From JAYFNU01 sp964460755 (GTDB lineage Bacteria; Bacillota; Clostridia; Oscillospirales; Ruminococcaceae), in assembly GCA_964460755.1 (NCBI GenBank), contig CAYWQL010000006.1, positions 17,906-81,905 on the forward strand: a stretch of 64,000 nt of DNA. The letters are read 5' to 3'. A program made the translations under genes and the position numbers. Below the pieces are notes generated by a model. That model was given only the letters and a program-made list of their open reading frames with translations, made no database searches and was not told where the DNA came from. Shown one piece after another: positions 16,578 to 25,651 of the stretch. Position 1 is the stretch's first letter. Each line of letters begins with the position of its first letter.

Positions 16578-18454
16578 TGAATGATTCAAGACAGAAAATG
16601 AGAGGTCCTCGCGCCGGAGGCCCTCCGGGAATGATGCCCGTGGAAAAAGCAAAGGATTTTAAGGGAAGCTTAAAAAAGCTTTTTACCTACTTGAAGCCGT
16701 ATAACGCCACCATTATTGTTGTGACGGTTATCGCCGCTTTTTCAACCGTTTTTGCCATAGTAAGCCCGAAGATAATGGCAAAGGCAACCGACGCGCTTGT
16801 AAGCGGATTGACGAGCATCGTGACAGGTGCGGGCGGCGGAATTGATTTTGGGTATATCGGAAAGATTTTGCTGTTTACTCTTGGGCTGTATGTAATAAGC
16901 GCGCTTTTCAACCTTTTGCAGGGCTATATTATGGCGGGAATTTCCACGAAGGTTTCGTATAATCTTCGTAACGAAATTGAGCACAAAATCAATAAGCTTC
17001 CGCTTGGATATTTTCATACGACAAGTCAGGGCGACGTGCTTTCGCGTATTACAAACGACGTTGACAGCATAAGCCAAAGCCTCGGTTCGAGCATAACCCA
17101 GATTATTTCCTCAGCGGTAATGATTATCGGTATTTTAATAATGATGCTTTCGATTAGTCCGGTTATGACGCTCGTCGCGCTCGCGACCCTTCCGCTTTCA
17201 GCGATTTCGGTTGTGACGATAGTCAAGCGTTCACAAAAGCAGTTTAAAGGTCAGCAGGAGTTTTTGGGCGAGGTTAACGGTCATATCGAGGAGATGTACG
17301 GCGGACACAACGTTATTAAGGCATTTTGCGCCGAAAAGCGTTCGATAGATACATTTAACGAAAAGAACGACAAGCTCTACAACGCGACGTGGAAGGCGCA
17401 GTTCCTTTCGGGAATGCTTCAGCCGATGATGGGCTTTATAGGAAATCTCGGCTACGTTGTTATATGTATTCTCGGTGCGGCGATGACGGCTAACGGACGC
17501 CTTACAATAGGCGGAATACAGGCGTTCATATCCTACGTCAGAAGCTTCAACCAGCCAATAAGCCAGCTTGGCAATATTTCCAACCAAATTCAGATGACCG
17601 TCGCGGCGGCGGAAAGGGTGTTTGAGTTTCTTGACGCCGAGGAGATGAGCGAAATCGACCCGAAGGTTCATGTCAATATCGGCGACGACAAGGACACCGA
17701 GGACGGCGTTGAAATCGAGGGTAATATCGTCTTTGACCACGTCCGCTTCGGATACGACCCCGAAAAGATAGTTATAAAGGATTTTTGCGCGAAAATTAAA
17801 AGCGGACAGAAAATCGCGATTGTCGGTCCGACAGGTGCGGGTAAGACCACAATGGTTAAGCTCGTTATGCGTTTCCACGACATTCTCGGCGGCGATATTT
17901 TTATCGATGGATACGATATCGACGATTTTACGCGCGAGGATTTGCGGCGGGAGTTCGGAATGGTGCTTCAGGATACATGGCTCTTTAACGGCACGATAAT
18001 GGACAATATACGCTATGGACGTCTTGATGCAACCGACAAGGAGGTCGTCGAGGCAGCGAAGGCCGCGCAGATAGATAAGTTTATCAGAACCCTCCCCGAC
18101 GGCTACAATATGGTGCTTAACGAGGAAGCGACAAATATTTCGCAGGGGCAAAAACAGCTTCTTACGATTGCTCGCGCGATACTTGCCGATTCAAAGGTGC
18201 TTATTTTGGACGAGGCGACGTCTTCGGTCGACACGAGAACGGAAATTCTTATTCAAAAGGCTATGGATAACCTCACCAGTGGACGCACAAGCTTCGTTAT
18301 CGCTCACAGGCTTTCGACGATAAAGAACGCCGACTTGATTTTGTGTATGGATAACGGCGATATAATAGAGCAGGGAACACACGACGAGCTTATGGCGAAG
18401 GGCGGCTTCTACGCCCAGCTTTATAACAGCCAGTTTGAACGCGTTTCGGCTTAA
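16577..18454 (+). CDS. Heterodimeric ABC exporter subunit with intact catalytic residues
   Basis: The 625-residue half-transporter has a Pro/Gly-rich N-terminus, six transmembrane helices and an ATPase. It has Walker A GPTGAGKTT, Walker B with catalytic Glu (LILDEATSSVD) and switch His (IAHRL). Its signature is altered to ISQGQ. Together with the previous subunit this gives one good ATP site (this Walker motif plus the partner VSGGQ) and one dead site. Such pairs export drugs or lipids/peptides. The substrate is unknown; control by the upstream MarR is inferred. Confidence 0.93.
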   Translation: MNDSRQKMRGPRAGGPPGMMPVEKAKDFKGSLKKLFTYLKPYNATIIVVTVIAAFSTVFAIVSPKIMAKATDALVSGLTSIVTGAGGGIDFGYIGKILLFTLGLYVISALFNLLQGYIMAGISTKVSYNLRNEIEHKINKLPLGYFHTTSQGDVLSRITNDVDSISQSLGSSITQIISSAVMIIGILIMMLSISPVMTLVALATLPLSAISVVTIVKRSQKQFKGQQEFLGEVNGHIEEMYGGHNVIKAFCAEKRSIDTFNEKNDKLYNATWKAQFLSGMLQPMMGFIGNLGYVVICILGAAMTANGRLTIGGIQAFISYVRSFNQPISQLGNISNQIQMTVAAAERVFEFLDAEEMSEIDPKVHVNIGDDKDTEDGVEIEGNIVFDHVRFGYDPEKIVIKDFCAKIKSGQKIAIVGPTGAGKTTMVKLVMRFHDILGGDIFIDGYDIDDFTREDLRREFGMVLQDTWLFNGTIMDNIRYGRLDATDKEVVEAAKAAQIDKFIRTLPDGYNMVLNEEATNISQGQKQLLTIARAILADSKVLILDEATSSVDTRTEILIQKAMDNLTSGRTSFVIAHRLSTIKNADLILCMDNGDIIEQGTHDELMAKGGFYAQLYNSQFERVSA

Positions 18455-18462
18455 AAAACAGG

Positions 18463-18491
18463 TTGACAAAAGTCGAAAATATTGATAATAT
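18463..18491 (+). promoter_or_regulatory. Promoter of the T-box/acyl-CoA synthetase unit
   Basis: TTGACA (18463-18468), 17-bp spacer, TAATAT (18486-18491), starting 8 bases after the exporter stop codon. Confidence 0.75.
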
Positions 18492-18497
18492 ACATTC

Positions 18498-18766
18498 AAT
18501 ATATTAAACGCGTTGAACGGGAAAAGTAGATTGTTTCTTCTTTTTTAGAGAGCTGTCGGCAGCTGAAAGACAGTAAAGAGAAAGAGTTGAACTCGCCCGT
18601 GAGCGGTCTTCTGAAAGGCAACGCCGAGTAGGACAGAACGAAGCGGCTTATCGTTATAAAGCCAGCCGTTACTTGACGGACAAAGAGGGCGATTTTTTCG
18701 CCAATCGAAGTGGTACCGCGGAGCATTTATAGCTTCGTCTTCAGAAATGAGGACGAAGCTTTTTTA
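18498..18766 (+). promoter_or_regulatory. T-box leader, predicted specifier CUC (leucine)
   Basis: The leader has all canonical parts. Stem I closes by ACGGG (18517-18521) with CCCGT (18596-18600). Its internal loop has AGTA (18525-18528) facing GAA (18589-18591), the loop-E motif, and the next triplet is CTC (18592-18594), the specifier position. The AG bulge and distal loop are AGAGAGCTGTC...GACAG. The T-box proper, AAGTGGTACCGCGGAG, is at 18708-18723. The terminator is a 13-bp stem (18731-18743 with 18748-18760) plus T run. Uncharged tRNA-Leu(GAG) should allow read-through into the acyl-CoA synthetase. Confidence 0.9.
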
Positions 18767-18793
18767 TTTACAGAAAAGCAAGAGGAAAAGGAA

Positions 18794-20452
18794 ATGGAAT
18801 TGATAAACAAAACGTTGGGACAGGTGCTTCACGACGCGGCGGTCGTTATGGGTGAGCGAGAGATGATAAAGTATACTCTTCACGACTACCGAAGGACATG
18901 GAAAGAGTTTGACGAGGAAACCGACCAAATCGCGCGCGCATTTATGGCTATGGGTATTGAAAAGGGCGACCATGTCGCGATATGGGCGGCGAATATTCCG
19001 GAATGGATACTTACCCTTTATGCCTGCGCGAAAACGGGTGCTGTGCTTGTTACGGTCAACACGGCTTACAAGGTTTTCGAGCTGGAATACCTGCTTCGTC
19101 AGTCGGACACAAAAATGCTTGTTATGGGTAAGGGCGCGAAGGACGCGAGCTATCCCGAAATAACCTATGAGCTTTGCCCGACCCTTCGCACGTCTCGCGT
19201 GGGTGAGTTTTGCGACGTTGCGCTTCCGCGGCTTGAAACGGTCGTCTATTGCGGCGAGGAGGACGAGCCGGGAATGCTTAATTTTAAGCGGTTCTACGAT
19301 ATAGCGAATACCGTATCGGTTGAAGAATTAAACGAGCGAAAGGCATCTCTTTCACCCGACGACGTTGTAAATATTCAGTATACCTCCGGCACGACCGGAT
19401 TTCCCAAAGGTGTTATGCTTACCCATAAAAACATAATTAACAACGGCAAAAGCATTGGCGACTGTATGAACTTTTCTGACAAGGATAAGCTTTGTATAAC
19501 CGTTCCGTTCTTCCATTGCTTCGGGCTTGTGCTTGCTCTTATGGCGGCGCTAACGCACAATACCGCCATAGTGCCCATTGATTATTTCAAGCCTGTTTGG
19601 GTTATGGATGCGCTTCAAAGCGAGAAATGTACGGCGGTTCACGGCGTGCCGACAATGTATATTTCTATGCTTGAGCATAAGGACTTCAAAAATTATAAAT
19701 TCAACCTTAGAACGGGTATTATGGCGGGCTCGCCATGCCCAGTCGAGGTTATGAAAAAGGTTGTCGACGAAATGGGTATGAGCGAAATCACCATTTCCTA
19801 TGGTCAGACCGAAGCGTCGCCCGTCTGCACAATGACGACGACACACGACAGCCTTGAGCTTCGCGTCGCGACGGTTGGTAAAGCGCTCCCCGGGATTGAA
19901 TGCAAAATCGTCGACCCCGAAACGGGCGAGGATGCTCCGGACGGCGTTGCGGGCGAGTTTTGCGCGCGCGGCTATAACATAATGAAGGGCTACTACAATA
20001 TGCCGGAGGCGACGGCGCAGGCGATAGACAAAAATGGTTGGCTGCATTCCGGAGACCTTGCAACTCGTGACGAAAAAGGGTATTATAAGATAACGGGTAG
20101 AATTAAGGATATGATTATCCGCGGAGGAGAAAATATTTATCCTAAGGAGATTGAAGAATTCCTTTATACCCAAGAGGCAGTAAGCGACGTACAGGTTATC
20201 GGGGTGCCCTCCCGTCAATATGGCGAGGAGATTATGGCGTGCATAATTCTCAAAAAAGGGTACAGTATGACCTCCGACGAGGTAAAGAATTTAGTGCTTG
20301 CGAATATGGCGCGGCATAAGGTTCCTAAGTACGTCGAGTTTGTTGAAAGCTTTCCGCTTACAGCGAGCGGCAAAATCCAGAAATATAAAATGCGCGACTG
20401 GGCGGTTAAGCTTTTACATCTTGAGGACGAGGCGGATATTGAAACGGCGTAA
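18794..20452 (+). CDS. AMP-forming acyl-CoA synthetase (T-box controlled)
   Basis: The 552-residue ANL-superfamily enzyme activates a carboxylic acid to its CoA thioester through an acyl-AMP. The P-loop-like motif is YTSGTTGFPKGVMLTHK, A5 is SYGQTEASP, and the hinge is GRIKDMIIRGGENIYP. The C-terminal catalytic lysine is in SGKIQKYKMR. ATG 18794 follows GAGGAAAAGG; a longer frame from 18710 would run through the terminator and is rejected. Overall form resembles medium/short-chain fatty acid ligases. Because a leucine-type T-box controls it, isovalerate is a plausible substrate (inference). Confidence 0.9.
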   Translation: MELINKTLGQVLHDAAVVMGEREMIKYTLHDYRRTWKEFDEETDQIARAFMAMGIEKGDHVAIWAANIPEWILTLYACAKTGAVLVTVNTAYKVFELEYLLRQSDTKMLVMGKGAKDASYPEITYELCPTLRTSRVGEFCDVALPRLETVVYCGEEDEPGMLNFKRFYDIANTVSVEELNERKASLSPDDVVNIQYTSGTTGFPKGVMLTHKNIINNGKSIGDCMNFSDKDKLCITVPFFHCFGLVLALMAALTHNTAIVPIDYFKPVWVMDALQSEKCTAVHGVPTMYISMLEHKDFKNYKFNLRTGIMAGSPCPVEVMKKVVDEMGMSEITISYGQTEASPVCTMTTTHDSLELRVATVGKALPGIECKIVDPETGEDAPDGVAGEFCARGYNIMKGYYNMPEATAQAIDKNGWLHSGDLATRDEKGYYKITGRIKDMIIRGGENIYPKEIEEFLYTQEAVSDVQVIGVPSRQYGEEIMACIILKKGYSMTSDEVKNLVLANMARHKVPKYVEFVESFPLTASGKIQKYKMRDWAVKLLHLEDEADIETA

Positions 20453-20473
20453 TCCAAGTATTTTGAGGTAGGT

Positions 20474-22111
20474 ATGAGTAACGAAACAAAGCTATGTATG
20501 AGTTGTATGAACGAAGTTCCCGCGAACGCGACCTCGTGTCCACATTGCGGATTTAACGGCAGTCAGCGAAATCCCGATATATGCTTGCCTATTGGGTATA
20601 GGCTTAATAGCCGATACGTTATCGGTATGCGCAAGGACTATGACGGTGACAGCGCAAGCTATGTCGGCTATGACTGCTCGCTTAACACGATTGTCGAAAT
20701 ACGAGAGTTCCTTCCCGTAAACGGCTGCTCCCGCGACCCAAAGGATTATAAGCTAAACCCAAAAGTGGGCGCCGAGCTTCATTATAAAACCTCGCTTATG
20801 GACTTTTGCGAGCTTTTTAAAAACCTTGCCAAGCTTACGAGCGAGCAGGGGATAATTAGAACGACCGACTTTTTTGAAGCCAACTCGACAGCGTATGCCG
20901 TTCTTGAGGTTTTCGAAAGCATTACGCTTAGAGAATTCCTTTCGCTCAAAAGCGGAAAAATTACCTATGCGCAGAGTGTTATGCTTTTAAATCCGATAAT
21001 GGACGCTCTTTATTCTATACATAAAGTGAATTTAATACACCGCGGAGTGTCGCCTGACACTATTTTTGTCAGCCGCAACGGCTATGTTAAGCTCGGCGGC
21101 TTCGCAACGTCGGCGGTTAGGACCAAGGGAACAGAGGTCGCTAATAAGCTTTTCAGCGGTTACACCGCGCCCGAGCAGTACACAACGACCCAGTTTCAAA
21201 GCGCGGCGACCGATATATATGCGCTTGCGGCGACCTTCTATCGCTGTATAACGGGCGTTGCGCCGCAGGACGCCGACCAGCGCGGAAACTATGACACCTT
21301 AGAGCCCGTAGAAAGTTTAGCTCCCGAAACGCCGGCGTATGGCGTGAAGGCGGTCACTATGGGACTGTTAATCGACGTTAAAGAGCGCGTTCAGTCGGTG
21401 CTTGAATTCAAAAAGATGGTTCGAAACGAGTATATCGCTGCACAAAAAACTCCGATTGAAGACGAAAATGACGACGAGGAAGACAACGACGAGGAAGAAA
21501 GCTTCAACTCAAACGTTTTGCGCGGCTCAAAGGGCAAGTCAAAGAGCAGGTCGAAGGCTTCTAATACAATCACAATAGTTGCTATTTGCTTCTTGGTGGT
21601 TTCGGTTTTCGTGTTCGGCATTTGGAAATATGTTCTTCAGCCTTATCAAAATAACGCGAATGACCCGAACGTCCAAGAGGAGCTCGTCGTGCCTGATTAT
21701 GTCGGTAAGGATTCGACTCAAATTGTTCGCGACAATCTGAATTTCGATTATGAATTTATACCCGAGATGTCTGAAACCGTGCCGGAAAACCAGGTTATTC
21801 GTCAGGAGCCGGAGGCGGGAACCGTTGTTGAGAACGGGGAAAGATTAACGATAAAGGTTTACCGAAGCGAGGGCCACGTTGTAACGATGGTAAAGGTCGT
21901 CGGTATGCATTATAAAGCGGCGGAGGAGCTTCTTAAAGCAAAGGGCATTTCCTTCACAATAAAGGAGGTTGCGACCGACCTTTATTCCAAGGGTTATGTC
22001 GTTTCCCAAAGCATAAAGGAAGACGAAGAGTTTAACGTCAGCACAAGAACGGTTGAGCTAACGATAGTCGAAACCGACGAAAATGACGATGAAACCGAAT
22101 TTAACAGGTAG
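20474..22111 (+). CDS. Zinc-ribbon/PASTA membrane pseudokinase
   Basis: The 545-residue protein begins with a zinc ribbon (C8, C11, C22, C25), followed by a Ser/Thr-kinase fold (about 45-310). An acidic linker, one transmembrane helix (about 364-388) and two extracellular PASTA repeats (about 405-465 and 468-533) follow. The catalytic residues are missing: the VAIK Lys is Arg77 (VEIR), HRD is HRG (Gly191), the catalytic-loop Asn is Thr196, DFG reads GFA (209-211), and the glycine loop is lost. APEQY is retained. It should bind muropeptides or beta-lactams through PASTA and signal without phosphotransfer. It follows the acyl-CoA synthetase by 21 bases. Confidence 0.88.
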   Translation: MSNETKLCMSCMNEVPANATSCPHCGFNGSQRNPDICLPIGYRLNSRYVIGMRKDYDGDSASYVGYDCSLNTIVEIREFLPVNGCSRDPKDYKLNPKVGAELHYKTSLMDFCELFKNLAKLTSEQGIIRTTDFFEANSTAYAVLEVFESITLREFLSLKSGKITYAQSVMLLNPIMDALYSIHKVNLIHRGVSPDTIFVSRNGYVKLGGFATSAVRTKGTEVANKLFSGYTAPEQYTTTQFQSAATDIYALAATFYRCITGVAPQDADQRGNYDTLEPVESLAPETPAYGVKAVTMGLLIDVKERVQSVLEFKKMVRNEYIAAQKTPIEDENDDEEDNDEEESFNSNVLRGSKGKSKSRSKASNTITIVAICFLVVSVFVFGIWKYVLQPYQNNANDPNVQEELVVPDYVGKDSTQIVRDNLNFDYEFIPEMSETVPENQVIRQEPEAGTVVENGERLTIKVYRSEGHVVTMVKVVGMHYKAAEELLKAKGISFTIKEVATDLYSKGYVVSQSIKEDEEFNVSTRTVELTIVETDENDDETEFNR

Positions 22112-22114
22112 CTT

Positions 22115-22921
22115 ATGAAAATATGTTTTTCAACTCTCGGCTGCCCCGATTGGAAGATAAACGAGGCTTACGCCGCGGCAAAGGACCTAAAAATAAACGG
22201 CATTGAAATAAGAAGGCTTGAAAACGTAGGCTATGCGCCGAAAATGAAGTCTTTTTCCGAAGAGAAGCTTGACGACACGGTAAAAATGCTGAAGGACGGC
22301 GGAGTAGAAATACCACTTCTCGCGTCGCATATAGTATTCGGCAAAAGCGAGCTTCGCGAGGCGGCGCTCTGCGAAATGCAGGATTACGCTGTTCTCGCAA
22401 AAAAACTCGGCACAAAGTATATCAAAATATCACTTAACAAGGAGCCTGACGATTTTTCGATTGATAAAGACGCGGCGCTTGAAACTGTGAGAACGCTTTG
22501 CAAAATCGCAAAGCAAAGCGGCGTTTCACTTCTTGTTATGACAAACGCGGCGTTTTCCGACACACTCGTTCTTGAACGCTTCATTAAGACGGCGGAATGT
22601 GACAATCTTTTCGCCCTTTGGGATGTGAACTATACCTATCGTTTTGCGAACGAGGAGCCGTCGACGTCAATGGATAACCTCGGAAAGCTTATTAAGTTCG
22701 TCCATTTAAAGGATTCCTTTGGTGAGAACAAACAGATTTTGTTCCGTCCGCTCGGCGCGGGCGATGTGCCGATAAAGAAAACGTTGGAGCTTCTTAGCAA
22801 AAGCGGATATGACGGATATATTTCGGTGGAATGGAAAAAAAGCTGGGGCGAGGAATTTTCGTCGCCGGGCATTGTTCTTTCCCACTATGTCAACTATATC
22901 GAAAGACTTCTTAATAAATAA
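22115..22921 (+). CDS. Sugar phosphate isomerase/epimerase-like TIM barrel protein
   Basis: The 268-residue protein belongs to the AP endonuclease 2/xylose isomerase-like barrel family. Likely metal ligands are in EIRRLEN, ALWDVNYT, FVHLKDS and SVEWKK. Members include IolE, hydroxypyruvate isomerase and 2-keto-myo-inositol dehydratase, and the actual substrate cannot be read from sequence. The start lies 3 bases after the pseudokinase stop, so they are co-translated. A strong terminator follows. Confidence 0.82.
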   Translation: MKICFSTLGCPDWKINEAYAAAKDLKINGIEIRRLENVGYAPKMKSFSEEKLDDTVKMLKDGGVEIPLLASHIVFGKSELREAALCEMQDYAVLAKKLGTKYIKISLNKEPDDFSIDKDAALETVRTLCKIAKQSGVSLLVMTNAAFSDTLVLERFIKTAECDNLFALWDVNYTYRFANEEPSTSMDNLGKLIKFVHLKDSFGENKQILFRPLGAGDVPIKKTLELLSKSGYDGYISVEWKKSWGEEFSSPGIVLSHYVNYIERLLNK

Positions 22922-22927
22922 AAAAAT

Positions 22928-22954
22928 GCCTCCCTCAATTATAATGAGGGAGGC
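22928..22954. terminator. Convergent terminator
   Basis: A perfect 10-bp stem (GCCTCCCTCA with TGAGGGAGGC) has a seven-base A/T loop between two converging genes, with A-rich and T-rich flanks. Confidence 0.85.
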
Positions 22955-22965
22955 GTATTTTATCT

Positions 22966-24084
22966 TTATTCGTCGAGCGTTCCAAGCTTGGCTATTGATA
23001 TTTCCGAACAGAAGTCCTCAAAGCCAAAGAGAATAAGCACATCGGAAAAGGGCGTATTTGCAAGCTCCTTGTAGGAGCCGTTGTAGTAGCGCGGGTCAAC
23101 GAGCACAATTTTGTTGTAATGCTCGGTCAAAAACGGCACAAAGCTGTCGGCGTAGGAGTCACGAATGATAAGAAGTGAGTCGTTTTTTGTGACGCTGAAA
23201 TCCGTTTCAATTTCTGTATATCCGCTGTTTCCGTAAAGAAAACCGGAATACTTGTCGCGCTGTTGGAACTTGTCAAGGTCGTAAAGACCGTCGTATATGG
23301 TGTCGTCGCGCTTTAACGTTCCGTTGAAGTCGAAATACTCAATCGTGTCGGGCTGCGCGTTAAAAAGCTTGCTTTTTGAGTAGCTTGTGCCAAGAAAACC
23401 TTCGACGGTATTTGGCGTCGCAGTGTTGTAGTTAAAAGTCGGCGACAGACCGCTTACAGAGGCGAACTGTGAATAGGCGAGCCATGCGCCGTAGGTCGTC
23501 CAGTGGTGGTCGGTGCGGTAGTAAATATATTTGTCATAGTTGACCGCGAGGACGTCCTTTATGCTCACGGGCGTTGCTGAATTAGAAACATAGTTGTTGA
23601 TTTCGTCGATAAAGTAGCTTTCGTCGACGACGGGAACGCCCGTGGGCAGCTTGTCGACGAGCGAATAATAGGAGGACGGCACAACCATAACGTAAACGTT
23701 GCTAAGGGAATTAAACGAAAAGGTGTCTACCGATTCCAGATTGGTTTTAAGCGTGTCGGCATTAAAGCTGTAAAACTTCGGGAACATATAGCCGTCCTTG
23801 CCATACACTATTCCGTTGTTCTCGGTTTTTAACAGGGCATATTCGGCGACGGATTTCGTCGATATCCATTCGTCACGAAGCATAAACTGCTCGGAAATAT
23901 ATTTTTCGTATTTTTGAGAGAACGAGCCGTCGACAAGCGAGGTCCACGTCAAAGCAGGCATCTTGGCGAGATACTTGTTCTCGTTTTCGGAAAATTCTTT
24001 GTCAGGAATAAGAATGTTTATAAAGCTGTAAATGCAAATGAAGCCAAAGACAATAATAAAAAGTGCGCTGTTTGTTTTTTTCAT
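22966..24084 (-). CDS. DHHW-family (AlgX/AlgJ-like) secreted acetylation protein
   Basis: The 372-residue protein has a single N-terminal signal anchor (about 6-27). The family motif is TDHHWTTYGAW (about 190-200). A downstream serine motif, IRDSYADSF, gives a Ser-His-Asp triad like that of AlgX/AlgJ and other SGNH-type acetyltransferases. It lies 12 bases after an MBOAT gene, its usual partner: the membrane protein passes acetyl groups outward and this protein transfers them to a glycan. The polymer acetylated is unknown. Confidence 0.85.
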   Translation of the reverse strand: MKKTNSALFIIVFGFICIYSFINILIPDKEFSENENKYLAKMPALTWTSLVDGSFSQKYEKYISEQFMLRDEWISTKSVAEYALLKTENNGIVYGKDGYMFPKFYSFNADTLKTNLESVDTFSFNSLSNVYVMVVPSSYYSLVDKLPTGVPVVDESYFIDEINNYVSNSATPVSIKDVLAVNYDKYIYYRTDHHWTTYGAWLAYSQFASVSGLSPTFNYNTATPNTVEGFLGTSYSKSKLFNAQPDTIEYFDFNGTLKRDDTIYDGLYDLDKFQQRDKYSGFLYGNSGYTEIETDFSVTKNDSLLIIRDSYADSFVPFLTEHYNKIVLVDPRYYNGSYKELANTPFSDVLILFGFEDFCSEISIAKLGTLDE

Positions 24085-24096
24085 TTTATCACCCCT

Positions 24097-25530
24097 TTAA
24101 AACCTGAAATACAGGAATGGGTTGTAGGTCGAGTCGACGAGATATGCGACGCAAAGCAGGAACAGTCCGATAAGAATAAAATACTTAAGTCCTTGCCGCT
24201 CGCGCAGCTTTGAATACAGCTTGCTTGAAGCGGAGGTTGAGAACCAGCAGCCGATAACAAGACTTACGACGTAGTTTCTTAGATAATAGGTTGCGCCAAC
24301 GGCAGGCAGGTCGTTCGAGAGGAAGGTCGGCACAAAAAGACGGTTTATGAATATACCAAGCTGAGCAAAATCAGTTATCGCGAAAAGAGCCCAACCGACG
24401 ATTAGTATTAATATCGTGTAAAGGTGGGAAAAAACCTTGTGCTTGTTTAGAACCCCTATAAAGCCCGCCTTTTCAATTGAGAGCAAAACGAAGAAATATA
24501 CCCCCCAAAGGACAAAGTTCCACGACGCGCCGTGCCAGAAGCCCGTAAGAGCCCAGACAATGAAAAGATTGAGAAAGGTTCGCAAAGCGCCCTTTCGATT
24601 TCCACCAAGGGGGATATAGACGTATTCACGAAACCACGAGCTTAAAGTCATATGCCATCTTCGCCAAAACTCTGTCACGCTTCGCGAAGAATAGGGGCTG
24701 TCAAAGTTTTGTGGAAAGTGGAAGCCGAGCATACGACCCAAGCCTATTGCCATTTGGGAATAGCCCGAAAAATCAAAATAAATCTGAAGAGAAAACGCGA
24801 TTATTCCAAGCCACGCGAGTCCTGTTGAAATGGAGTTAAAGCCAAGCTTTTCGACCTCGGTCCAAAGTGCGCCGACATTGTTTGCTATGAGAACCTTCTT
24901 GGCAAGTCCTATAATAAAGTCCTCCATACCCTCGCCCAAGTCTTCGGCGGTTATGGTTCGTTCCTTCAGCTCCTTGTGAATGTCGGTATACCGAACGATA
25001 GGGCCCGCGATAAGCTGAGGGAAGAGCACGACAAAAGCGGCGATGTCGATGAAGTTGTGCTCTGCATCTACCTTGCGTTTATAAACGTCAATGGTATACG
25101 AAAGGGTCTGAAAGGTGTAAAAACTAATACCGAGCGGAAGAGTGAGCTCGATTATCGGAATGGTGACGTGAAAAACCGAGTTTATGTTTTGGGTGAAGAA
25201 ACCAAGGTATTTAAATACAAATAAGAACCCAAGACTTATTATTAACGTCGCGAAGAAGATAAGGGTGCGAAGGGAGGTGTATTTCTTTTTCAGCTTTTCG
25301 TCTTCGCTTTGAAGCGCTTTTTTGTCAAAAGTCTCTACGCCGATTGCGCCGAAGTAGTTGACGAGAATAGTCGCGAGCATAATGGGGAAATAGCGAACCT
25401 CGCCCCAGGAATAGAAGACAAGGCTTACGATAAAAAGCGTAATGTTTTTTATCTTCTTAGGGGAGAGGTAATATAATATAAGAGCTATGGGCAAAAATTG
25501 AAAGACAAACATCAGGCTACTGAAAACCAT
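24097..25530 (-). CDS. MBOAT-family O-acyltransferase (AlgI/DltB-like)
   Basis: The 477-residue polytopic membrane protein has the MBOAT core FWRRWHMTLSSWFREY and the catalytic histidine in GFWHGASWNFVLWG. The length and the early PLGISFYTFQTLSYTID motif match AlgI/PatA, which move acetyl groups across the membrane for cell-surface polysaccharide O-acetylation. DltB is less likely, since no dltA, dltC or dltD lies nearby and the partner is DHHW. The two genes are one operon. Confidence 0.92.
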   Translation of the reverse strand: MVFSSLMFVFQFLPIALILYYLSPKKIKNITLFIVSLVFYSWGEVRYFPIMLATILVNYFGAIGVETFDKKALQSEDEKLKKKYTSLRTLIFFATLIISLGFLFVFKYLGFFTQNINSVFHVTIPIIELTLPLGISFYTFQTLSYTIDVYKRKVDAEHNFIDIAAFVVLFPQLIAGPIVRYTDIHKELKERTITAEDLGEGMEDFIIGLAKKVLIANNVGALWTEVEKLGFNSISTGLAWLGIIAFSLQIYFDFSGYSQMAIGLGRMLGFHFPQNFDSPYSSRSVTEFWRRWHMTLSSWFREYVYIPLGGNRKGALRTFLNLFIVWALTGFWHGASWNFVLWGVYFFVLLSIEKAGFIGVLNKHKVFSHLYTILILIVGWALFAITDFAQLGIFINRLFVPTFLSNDLPAVGATYYLRNYVVSLVIGCWFSTSASSKLYSKLRERQGLKYFILIGLFLLCVAYLVDSTYNPFLYFRF

Positions 25531-25567
25531 ATATTTTTACTCCGATTTTTCTTTTAAATTACAACCA

Positions 25568-25597
25568 ATTATACTATAATAAGTATATCCACTTCAA
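25568..25597 (-). promoter_or_regulatory. Predicted promoter of the MBOAT-DHHW operon
   Basis: Read on the minus strand, TTGAAG (25592-25597) and TATAAT (25568-25573) are 18 bp apart. Confidence 0.55.
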
Positions 25598-25612
25598 TAG
25601 GATAAATTAATA

Positions 25613-25638
25613 AACAAAAAGAGCAGCGAATGCTGCTC
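25613..25638 (-). terminator. Terminator of the FMN-binding lipoprotein gene
   Basis: A seven-base GC-rich stem (25621-25627 with 25632-25638) is followed on the minus strand by TTTTTGTTT. Confidence 0.8.
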
Positions 25639-25651
25639 CTTGAGTCAATGA

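Noticed and set aside
18710..18793. Upstream extension of the acyl-CoA synthetase frame
   Set aside because: It would translate through the T-box and its terminator; ATG 18794 has a strong ribosome site.
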